In this document: piece after piece, positions 23,367 through 33,900 of the stretch
Layout of the letters: each line of letters opens with the position of its first letter
Position numbering within the stretch: the first letter of the stretch is position 1
Source of the DNA: Halichondria panicea
Taxonomy: Eukaryota > Porifera > Demospongiae > Suberitida > Halichondriidae
NCBI RefSeq assembly: GCF_963675165.1
Contig: NC_087383.1
Span: 4,928,979-4,992,978, forward strand
Length of the DNA: 64,000 nt
Direction of reading: 5' to 3'
Program-made: the position numbers and the translations under genes
Notes under the pieces: model-generated
The model's input: only the letters and a program-made list of their open reading frames with translations
Told to the model about the DNA's origin: nothing
The model's database searches: none

Positions 23367-23686
23367 GTGGCACAAACAACAGGTGTGCTTGTAACCGAAG
23401 CTACATGCATTCTACAAGTAACTCCTCCGCAGTTACCGTACTCAAATTAGATTACGCCCACACTAATTGCATGCTGCAAAGCAGCTACCAGTGTAATGTA
23501 ACATTATGTACAAAGCAAACTATAATGTTAAGAGTGCAATAATTATGGGATTAATAGCACGAGTAACAAGCAATCCTCGTGCTATTAAGCTTTTGTCAGT
23601 TTGTTATGAGTGCTATTAATCTCTTATTGCACGAGTAACCGTACTATTGATTTCTAATCGTGTATGATGAAGTTCTCTAGCCTCTA

Positions 23687-24441
23687 CACAGGCTCTCCTT
23701 TTTCTGTTCTTTATCACAATCGTTCAATAAGATAAAATACTGTCTTAATCGTTCAATGAGATAAAATACGGTATTAATTGGAGGAATAAAGAAAGAAATA
23801 GACGTAGAGTTAGGAAAAAGGAGAGCCTGTATCGGGAAGTCGCGTGAGGGTAGAAGGGTGGTAGAAGGGTGAAAATGAGCGTGGGCATGCTGAGCTAGAG
23901 ATGTTGGACTGCCCACGCAGATATCTATGACTAATAAAACTTTACCTGCAGCAAGCTGGACATGGACTTGGAACTGGAAGTTTGCAAGCACTATAGCTAG
24001 CTATACCTTAGGCTTAGCTAGATGATCTACTAGTCTAGATTGTGTGTTCAGATTCTATCAGACTATTACCTTTTCTTGTGTCTTTCTACATGCTAGTATA
24101 GATCAAGAATAGCTTAAGTTAGTCATCATTATCATATATAGCAGGTAGCTACTGCCACCAGAGCTGGCCACGCTGGTTCTCTGATCTGACTTGCAGCACA
24201 GCTTGGTGGTTGTCTCAGTACAGTCTTATTAACTCTGAATGCGTGGGAGAATACCTTACGTCACGATTGTGGGCTACATATCGCCCACGTTCATAAAAAT
24301 CCTTGTGGATCACGCGATTTCCCAAACCAGGCCTTACTTTTTCTTAACTGTACGCCCATTTCTTTCTTTGTTGCCTCACTAGCACTATGTCTTTTATGGA
24401 TGAACAGTGACAACAGCAAGAAAAAGTAAGGCCTGGGATCG
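23687..24441. mobile_element. Composite element with a hairpin at each end (copy 1)
   Basis: The left hairpin (23687-23832) pairs 'aggctctcctttttc' with 'gaaaaaggagagcct'. The right hairpin (24329-24441) pairs 'aggccttactttttc' with 'gaaaaagtaaggcct', then 'gggatcgaggcta'. The body includes 'gagcgtgggcatgc' and 'tacgtcacgattgtggg'. The same parts occur in reverse order and orientation at 31388-31942, so this is one mobile unit. No protein is encoded. Confidence 0.7.
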
Positions 24442-24449
24442 AGGCTAGA

Positions 24450-24960
24450 AGTTCTCTGCAGTTGTATTAACATTTTCGGGTAGTTAAAACCTGCTGCAGT
24501 ATATAACCATTTAAAAGTAGAGTTGAGGCCTTCAATGAGTGCGAAGTTTTCTTAGAAACAGACATAAACTTACACTTGCCAAGATTGAATTCTGGTGCTC
24601 AAAAAATTTGAGACGTCATTTTGGAGATCTACGTAGCCATTAGAAGATGTGATAACTCTGTACAAGGCCATGTCATCAGCAAACATATTTATTAAGCTTA
24701 CTGGCTTGAGAAATAACATCTGTGACTTACGTAATGAACAATAGTGGACCCAAAACCGAGCCTTGGGGCACACCTGAAAGAACATGAGTTACTGCCATCA
24801 ATTCCCACAAACTGTTTCCTCTCCAGTAAGTAACTATGCACCCAGTTTAAAATTAAGTGACTGAAGATGTTTCAGAAGAGTAACATGGGGGACAGAATCA
24901 AATGCCTTTTTGATATAAACTACACATACTTCTTGACCTTGATCCAGGGGCCAGACCAGG
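24450..24960 (-). pseudogene. LINE reverse transcriptase remnant on the minus strand
   Basis: Read on the minus strand, the pieces are YIKKAFDSVPH, SGVPQGSVLGPLLF and FADDMALYRVI, in the order of a non-LTR reverse transcriptase. They lie in different frames with stops between (for example after the QGS block). The element is truncated at both ends. Its 5' side abuts the start of the duplicated block of gene B at about 24970. Confidence 0.85.
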
Positions 24961-24967
24961 GCTCTAC

Positions 24968-25340
24968 TCCAGTATTAGGCTGCATACGTTTTGGTCAAGT
25001 TCTAAGGCTCCAAAACATTTATGCGACATTAAGAATCTAATAAGAGAGAGAGTATCGAACGAAGCCTTGCCTTGCATCAGAAAGCGTGATCCAATTAATG
25101 ACAATTTCCATGGCAATAACATATTACTATATGGCAAGCGGCTTGTATAATTATACTCGTGGTAATAACGATTAAATCCCCCCTCTCCCAATTCTATTGT
25201 GCAATCATTATTTTAGTTGATTCGTGTGCATGAATTGTGTGCCTCGTGGCTTATCAGATAAGCATGCACGGTATTGAAATTTATGCACACGCATGTGTAT
25301 TATACCAAACATTGTCCATTATACTGAATTTTTTGTACAG
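24968..25340 (+). promoter_or_regulatory. Upstream block shared by genes A and B
   Basis: The sequence from 'tattaggctgcatacgtttt' to the tacag before the first coding exon is repeated upstream of gene A (about 1068-1557). The last 180 bp, including 'gtgcctcgtgg', 'gcatgcacggtattg' and 'ttgtccattatactgaatt', are best conserved. It marks the 5' limit of the duplication and probably holds the promoter or a first intron. No TATA box is evident. Confidence 0.55.
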
Positions 25341-25490
25341 ATTTTATCTTGGATGATTCCCTCGACGAATTATCGGTGATATTGATGACTGTATGTTGTC
25401 AATGTATCGAGGTGCTTCAATGCTTCCTATCCATGGTTAAGTTACAACTTCTTCAATTGGCTGGAGACGTAGAAACAAATCCTGGTCCAG
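25341..25490 (+). other. 2A-encoding first exon of gene B
   Basis: Conserved with gene A. A 35-residue leader from ATG 25385 ends QLLQLAGDVETNPGP. The donor is one base past the Pro codon (25491). The 52-bp intron contains an in-frame TAA, so it must be removed for the downstream domains to be made. The 2A motif is complete, with none of its consensus residues changed. Confidence 0.85.
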
Positions 25491-28400
25491 GTAAATTAAA
25501 TATTGAACTTTTTTAACCAGACATTGAAATCAATTTCTACAGGTACCGAGACACCCGAGTACAAGACAATAGTGTTATGCACCAAGGTGTTGACTGATTC
25601 AATTGCTCATGGCGTCTCTGGAATCAGTGGTAGTTTATTCTCGTTATCGATTATCTCAAACGAGACTTATCAGGAAATGATGAACACTTCTCGAACTGGT
25701 CATAACAAAGCTTCGATACTGATTGATGACCTCTCTAATGGAATTAAGTTGAATCCTGAAACATTCCACAAATTTGTCGCTGCCTTAAAGGAAGATGGTC
25801 CATGGACCGAGAACATAGTCTCTCATGTCTTAGAAGCGTACAGCAATATTAAAGCATCAGGTACCGTAGGTCAACCTACAATATTTTGTGTATTTCTACA
25901 CATTTCCCGTCAACTTTCACTCTTTCTACACCATCCAATGCAGCTCCACCTCAATCACAAAGGACCCCACCGAATTGTAGCGCTGATGAGAGCAGGCGTA
26001 TCGTCAACGATATCGCCCGACGCCATGGTGTAGATTCTCTCCTTGATCAGAAATGCACAGATTATCATATTCTTCCAATATCCAAGTGCATAGTTCATTG
26101 GAACGCTTATGGCCAATACCTCGGTCTAAGTCCACAGCATATACATGCTATTGATACAAATCGTCTGAACACTTTACCGAATTCCAAAACTAAAGAAATG
26201 CTACATAAATGGCAGGAAATGTGTCCAGCAATAAAATGCACTTATCGCTACTTGGTTCAGGGGATCATTGAGGTAGAAAACAATCGTCGCCTTGTAGGGG
26301 ACATATGCACTATCATTGCTGAACCCTCACCCTCATGTACAAGTAAGTGCAATCAAAAGTATGCGTTACATGTATCTGCATGGCAGTTTGCTCCACATTA
26401 TATAATTTTTTGTCAATCAGATGACAAAGCTGGCAGTGATGATGTCATCCCCAAAATCTCCCCAAACCCTCACAAACGAGCAGATAAACCACAATCTGTA
26501 AAGGCTGATGAACCAAGCCCTAAGAGAGCAAGAGAAATTGGTATTATAAAATGAACCGTAATAATTATTATAAAGTTTATTGTAGTTAAATGTAGTTAAT
26601 GGGGAAGTACCCTAACTGCGGCGTTACCTCGGGTACACGCTATGATAACAAAGGCTTGGCCCTCTGGCCTCACTGCGCGTGCGCAGTATCTGTCACACAC
26701 GTGTGAGTAGCCAGAGTTTTGCAAAAGACTCGTCTAACTCTTTGCCTCCCACCCTCCCATTCACATCGGTTAGAGCCCTAACCACCTTTTCTATCCGACG
26801 ATGTTGATTTATCGGTTTGGGGGGCTGAATGAGGGCCCCCAACACTTAAGTGCTTAAGGCTAATCGCGGGGCCCCTCTCTCAGTACTCCCCCAAAAACCT
26901 AACTGCAGTCACGTGACCTCCAACTTCTAGCGCAACAGAGACGTGGGGGCACGTGACCTACGCTTAGACCCGGTACTGCCAAAATATCCTCACGCCGGAT
27001 ATGACACCTTCGGTATACACCACAATCTGTACAACCATAGTTAAATCGTATGATATAATTGATATGTACTTTCTTCTAGAGCCATTCAAGGAAGACGATG
27101 TGCCACAAGCATTCTGTGAACTACCTCCTCCTAGTACGGTAGAGACTCAGTCTTCAGAGGAAGGTGTTGATGAAGAATGCAGCATTGATGGTGCTCTTGC
27201 TCAAGTGGCTACAGGCAAACTGTGGCCTATCAATCACGGTAAAGATGCACTTTATTTTTACATCATTAACCGAGGTGATCTGGCCAGAGTTGATCTCAAT
27301 CCTGACAACATAACATCATGGGCTAATGAATGGTGCCACCACCATGTATATAGCAAAGTGATTCCAAAATTATATATCACTGGAGATTCTACTAAGTCAG
27401 ACATCAGGATCAGAATTGGTAAGAGAAATAATATTGCTCTCAATGGCTGCTATTCACTTTGTTCTGCAGATCCAGATGGTAAATCTTGGTCCAAGATTGG
27501 AGTTGATGCAGTATCGGTTGATAAATCCAAACCCACCATGGTTCTTGGGCTTCGCAAAGGTTATAGTAACTACAATCAACACATTGTAATCCACGAATTT
27601 GGGCATGCACTGGGCTTGGAGCATGAGCATCAGAGATCAATTTTTTGGTCAGTGGCGAAAAAGTTTATTGATGTTGGCGAAATGAGAAGAGATGAGAGAT
27701 TAAAGAACACAGATATTAATGGTGACTACTTGGAAAGTTTGCAGTATGGTGACGGCTCTGACAAGTACGACCCTGACAGTGTCATGCACTATTGGTGAGT
27801 TGAAAAATCTTTTTTGGGATCATGCATGCAATCTTACTATAAAATTATAGGTTCGACAAGAAATGGCTGAATCCGAAGAAATACAGGGATGAAGATAAAG
27901 TGAAGAATGACAGACGTTTGAGTGATACGGACAGGAAAGTCATTCTAGGCATCCACAAGCGTCATTTGAAATTTGCAGTTTGCCCGTCTCCAACAGATTT
28001 TGCCTTTTTGGCACAGTGCTATGGGAAAAGTAAGAGTATGCTGTGTTAGTACGTTTTAACTACTTATTATAACAAGACCGTTAGACGTGGAACCTTTTGC
28101 ATTTCGAACAATTTTGTAGTCCATGGAATGTTGTACTGGTACACTAGTACAAGCTGTAAAGATCATCCCACTTCAGTAATCCTGTACATTTGTTTCATAC
28201 ATGCCTCCAAACAGTGCTGGTGCCTTGCACATGTGGCTTTTTCATCTCATTGCCTAGTAGCCTCAATCCCAGCCCCTCTCACTAGGCCTGGAATTGAGGC
28301 TAATTGCCTAGCAATGGATATAGATGCAATTATTTATCACCAACTGATCAGAATATAGGCGCGATCAGGACATAGTATATATAATTATTTGCTATACATT

Positions 28401-30330
28401 AAGACAGGAGTCAAAGAAACATAGGGAAGTAGCAACATCTGGAAGTTTGTGACGAGTGCCTGGCTCATTGCTTTGATTCGAGAATGACTATAATTATACT
28501 ACTCACTTTGTCACTGGGTAGTGTTAGCATCATTTTCTACTAGTATATAGAGTGCTACAATCGTTTGCAGCCTTTTGGCTAGCTATAGGATAGCTACTTT
28601 TCCCCGTATATATATATATTCTCTTTGTCTCTGCACGCAGTCCTTCGTAAACATTATGATATGAAACCAACCTCCTCTGATATACGCACTTTATAATAAC
28701 TGTACTGGATTTACCACAATCTTTTGATGTGGGCATGACCACAACGATAGTGTAAGTACAGTATTAATAATTTATATTTCCACTCATGTCTTAAGTAGCA
28801 GGTATACATAAGTTTTAAACTACTACGATTCTAACAGGAGATGTAATACAAAGTAGATAATTGACTGCTGACTCAGCGGGTTGTTGAAGGTGCATGCATT
28901 CTTATGATGTTTTGGCATTGTAACCCAGTGCAATACAGGTCATCGAGAAAACCAGCCACATATAATTATACATGTAAATATAATTTTATTTTAATACAGA
29001 TCATCGAGAAAACCAACCACAATTAATAGTGTCATCATCAGATGATTTCGAAAATCTCCAACGAGGTACATAAGTGGGTGTGATGTATGGCTTGCCAATT
29101 AACAGATTGTAACGTTTTGGTTGTTCCCCCATTACAGACAATGCAGGTAGTCCTGTAATCACCATCGATCAGCTTATTGAAGAAGTGATTTGCTTAGCAC
29201 GTGTCATAAGTAAAACCGATATAGTCGAACAACTAGAGAAAACACTAATTCTCCTCAAATCCAATTGTACAAAAGTGGGAATTATTGGTGTAACCGGGTC
29301 TGGAAAAAGTACTACAATAAATGCAATGCTTGGTGAAGAATACTTACCTACTCGTAGTTCAGGTGAAACAGCATATGTACTTTGCATTAAACATGATTCA
29401 AATCCCACTGCTACATTGTATGACAAAACGGTGGATAAGAAAGAAATTGCTACTGAGCCGAAAAACATTTCAAAGGCACTGAGAGAGTTCAATTCGGAGC
29501 GGCGCAATAAAAAATCCCCCGAATTTGAAATTGATCGACAACTGGAACTACATGTTCCTGTTAAATTTTTTCAGAATTGCAGCACAGAATTGGAGATATA
29601 CGACACTCCAGGTACTTCCGAGAAAATAAAATCACGAATCTACGAGGATGCTCAGAAAGCAAGAGAAGAAATGGAGGGAATGATTCTTGTATTGTCTGTT
29701 GAGACCCTTCAGTTTGATGCAACAGCAGAACTTTTGAAATGTATCAATGACAAGTTTGTGAAACAAAAAGAGAAGCGACGAGAGAAGAGGAGAATCCTTG
29801 TGCTAATGAACAAGAAGGATTTATTGTACTCAGATGGACTTAATGACACCGAAGAAACACTGAAGAATGGTGCTGAAGAAAATGTTCCTGTTCCATGGGA
29901 GGAAGTTGTAGTCTACGGTGCACAACTTGGTCTCCAAGCAAGAAAATTAAAAGTAAATCCGCATGTGCAAAAGAGGGAATTTGACAAATTTTGTTTTGCA
30001 GCAGAAGACATTCCTGAGATAAAGGACAATGTACATGTACTTCAGATGAACACATTCAGCCCACAAAATGTGCAGGAGTTAGCCCGACTTGCTGAGGAGG
30101 GAAGTGATATCAAAAAGGTAGAAGAGAGTCTCAAGAAATCATGCCCTCGGTTCAAAGTTCTAAAAGCCATTGATGACACAAGAGATCGCGTTGCAGAGCT
30201 ACTGGAATATGTCAAGCAGCAAATCACCCGAGATATGGAAACCGACAAGACATTAGGAGATCGTATGAAAGAGTGGTCAGATAATGTGAAGAGGCTTGAG
30301 GTTGTTGGAAAAAAATTGGAAGACCTATGA
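25385..30330 (+). CDS. Gene B: 2A signal - CARD-like - Death domain - astacin protease - dynamin-like GTPase
   Basis: Exons 25385-25490, 25543-25860, 25944-26342, 26421-26540, 27080-27794, 27851-28029, 29000-29065 and 29138-30330 total 3,096 nt, exactly 1,032 codons (1,031 aa plus stop). Residues 1-35 form the leader ending DVETNPGP. About 40-135 is CARD-like. About 165-270 is a Death domain (WNAYGQYLGLS core). A charged linker with SPKRARE follows. About 360-610 is an astacin-type protease with HEFGHALGLEHEHQR from about 486 and SVMHYW. About 635-1031 is a dynamin-like GTPase: P-loop GVTGSGKST at about 685, DTPGTSE, NKKD and a helical tail. All zinc ligands, the catalytic Glu and the Met-turn are present. 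There is no transmembrane segment after the leader. Function is unknown; an immune or death-signalling effector is inferred. Confidence 0.85.
26580..27060. repeat. GC-richer insertion in gene B intron 4
   Basis: The intron between 26540 and 27080 is about 540 bp, against 54 bp in gene A. The extra 400-plus bp are unlike the AT-rich surroundings ('gagggcccccaacactt', 'cacgtgacctccaacttc'). It is presumably an inserted element, but I could not identify terminal repeats with certainty. Confidence 0.5.
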
Positions 30331-30997
30331 AATTAATATATAGTATAGTGACGAACAGAATTGTTTCTTTATAGCAATTATCCTATGTTGTAGTAGTGAC
30401 ACACAGAATTATATATTTTTTTGAACGGAGTCAATCCTTTTCAGTGTTTTCATTTTGTTTATAGTTGAACTTAATTATGTATGCACGTATAAAAACATGT
30501 TAATCGTGTTGTAGTAGTGATCGGCACACAGAATTATAATATATTTTCTTTGAACACAAGAGTCAATCCTTTTTAGACCCTGATAAATTATGCTTGGAAT
30601 TAGCATAATAGGTGTCTAAAGAATAATGGGCATCAATGTCCATTTTTGGTAAAGAAGTTTTGCATAACAACATTTTTATGGCAAAAAAATGCTGAGGGCC
30701 GGTGCATGAAAATAAATTATTATGTCTAGTGCAAGTCAGTAAGATACACTGATTATGTCATGTGTGTGCTGTGTTAATGTCTACGTCATATATAATTTAG
30801 TCTGTATTATATTTATTATGTCACATTAATTTTTGGAGCAAAATCTAGCAAATAATACATGTAGGCACATTTTTCAAGAATAGAAAAAAAAAGCATATTT
30901 ATCAGGGCCTATCCCTTTTCAGTGTTTTCATAAAATTTGGTGGTTATAGCAAGTACATTGAACAGTTAAGTTACATGTATGCATGTACAAAATGCTA
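30331..30997. other. Gene B 3' flank
   Basis: AT-rich. A direct repeat of about 150 bp ('tgttgtagtagtgacacaca' type, 30390 and 30508) ends in 'gagtcaatcc'. A small inverted piece 'tgcttggaattagcat' lies near 30590. This is the interval between gene B and the USE1 stop codon; no gene seen. Confidence 0.5.
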
Positions 30998-33900
30998 TCA
31001 TGTTCTTGGCTTTGGTACAATTCTAATTAAAAGTATCATGGCAAAGAATACTACGAACACGACCAGTAGCAATATCCATATTCCCCAGGCACAGCCACTA
31101 GTATGCTCCTGTAGTCTCCCTGTCTCTCTGTCCAGCCCCTCGATGTTGTTGTCTGCTGCCTTCAGTGTCTTCTCTAGGGCCTGCATGGATTATATAGAGT
31201 GTGCTAGACTCGTCACCAGGTAGTCTCGCGAGCAGACATTGAGGGAGAGGCTGGTCACTATGCATGCAAGATACTTATTAATTAACTAATGGTCATGTGT
31301 AGACAAAACATTTTTATTCGCAGCTAGCTAGCTCTTGCTTGGGTTTGAGCTCTTCCGAGTTCCTTCATATGGTTGCTAGCCTCGTCCCCAGGCTTTACCT
31401 TTTCTTGTTCTTGTCAATATGGGAGGCAGTAAAGAAGGAAACAATGGACGTGAAAGAAAAAGTAAAGCCTGGTATGCAAGTTTGCGAGATCCACATACAT
31501 TTTTTATGAAGCTCACAATCGTGACGTAGGGTATTCTCTATATTAAGGCATTAAGACACTAGAAGAAATCTATCAAAGCAGAGACCAAGCTTTATATAGT
31601 AGCTATATACCTGTTAGATGATAATAATGACTAAGAGATCTAGCATTCAGTATGACACAATAAAACTGAATAGTAGATCTAGGTAAAACACGTAATCTAG
31701 CCAGCTTGTATATGCTTGCCAATTCTAAGTCTATATATCCACCAGTGACTCCTGTTATTAGTCATAGATCGAGCAGTCCGCTATCAGTGTCTACCTGCCC
31801 ACGCTCAATTTCACCCTTTTACCACCCTTCTAGCGTCACGCTATATTCCAGGCTCTCCTTTTTCTTAACTTTATCTCTATTTCTTTACCTCTTTATTCAT
31901 ACCATAGTGACAAAGAACAGAAAAAGGAGAGCCTGGGACCGAGGCTAATTAGCCTTCTTATACTTTATAGAGCCAATGTTATCCTTTATTACAGAGTGTC
32001 ACTGCCCACAAAACACGTTGTCAAATCTGATTTTGGAGCCGGGGACTGCATTTCGGCAAGGGCCACGGAATCCAGAGGAGGTCGGACTTCACTTGAACTT
32101 TCACTAAATATTAATGACATTCCAGGCCAAATTGCTTTTCGTTTTTGCTGACTCAGCAGTAGTGTTTATTGTGCTTTTGCTAGTCTCACCTTTTAGCCGC
32201 CCTCTAAAAGTTGGGCGGCCTAATCCTGAGTGTATGTAATAGAGGGCGGCCGATTTATGAGACAATATTTCTGCACGGTTTCTGTTGCTAAATCTGTTGA
32301 AAACTAGTTGTGTTTGGTGTCTGTGATGGTTACTAACCCTATCAGCACATAGTAGCCATACAAGCTAGATCCAGTCGTTGTTCTACTGCTGAGTCAGAAA
32401 AGTAATTTGGCCTGGAATGTCATTAAAAGGTCATAATTAGTGAAAGTTCAAGTGATGTCCGACCTCCTCTGCACGGAATCAGTGCAATAGTGACTGGACG
32501 TTCCCTCCTAAAAAAACGTCACGCTCGTGAGACTAGTTACCGGGCCGATTTTTCACTGATCGAACACTACAAATGTAGGTCGAAACGATAAAGCATTTTA
32601 CCTGAATTACCATAAATGAAATCGAAACGTTTGTCAGGGATAGCAGCAACTTGATATACTACTGTTAATACCTTGGCTACAAGTGGCAAGTTGACATTTT
32701 TCTTGCTTTTTGTGATAATAGAGAAAGTTTTGGGGTATACATGTAATTATTAGCATCAAAAATGGTGTGTGCATGCGCAGTTATCTAACCAGTTATCACC
32801 CTATATATTACAACCCCTCAACAAATTCCGCTAACTTTATGGCAATTCCTAGCCTCGTTCCCAGGCCGATCCGTCTCCAATTGAACGCTAGGTCGACTCC
32901 TAGGCCTGGTATTGATTGTATCTGGGCGTGATTGGAATTCGCTCAAACGAGCGAATTCTGAGCGAATTCCTAAGCATTTTAGCAAGCTAGCTAGCTACCT
33001 GTGACTCGACTATGGAGACTTCCGTTCTGGAAGGCCTTACTCTCTTGAAGGAACAGGTCCAGGCCCTCAAGCTCCTGTCTGAGGGAAGGGAAGTGTTTGT
33101 GTGGTTCCCAACAGGGTATATGGTAAGTCTCTCTGCTACCAGTTGCTACCATTTTTGATGGACTACAAGCTTGGTAGGACCAGCGCTCCCCTTGTCCATG
33201 AAATCCAGAACTGAAGTCTCCATAGTCGAGTCACAGGTAGCTAGCTAGCTTGCTAATTATTATAAAACGCTTAGGAATTCGCTCGTTTGAGCGAATTCCA
33301 ACCACGCCCAGATACAATCAATACCAGGCCTAGAAGTCAACCTAGCGTTCAATTGGAGACGGATCGGCCTGGGAATTAGGCTACGCAATTCCATGATATG
33401 CGCATGCACACATCGATCCATTTTGAAACTCGCCGCAATTTCATCTGATTATTGATTGCAATAATTATTATGATGCATAATTGTATTTGTAAGAAGAAAA
33501 CTGTTCAACGTTAGGATTATGCACCATCAATTTCAGTCCCCACTACCCCCCATGCGGGCTATGTCGGGGTTTAGTGGGGATTTGATTTAGTACATCAATA
33601 TCAACTGCCCCACCCCAGGGGGCCTGGTTGAAATCAAATCCCCACTTCCCTCCCATACCCCCACTTAACAACCCCGGGATTTGACTACACGCGTGCATGT
33701 GCTATACTTTTCCGGATATTATTGTTGTGAGTTTGTATATTGAGAAAGTCAAATTCCCCACCCTATCCCGCACCTCGGGGTTACTTGCTGAATCAAAACC
33801 CCATCAAAACCCCACTATGTCCCCACTGTGCCCCGCAGGGGGGGTAGTGGGGACTGACATTGATAGGTGCATTACCGTATTACTAGAATGTTTTGCAAGC

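Noticed and set aside
25341-25490. The 2A motif as a viral or retrotransposon insertion
   Set aside because: It is conserved in two paralogues, spliced in phase to cellular domains, and no viral or LINE coding sequence adjoins it in frame. The LINE fragment at 24450-24960 is on the other strand.
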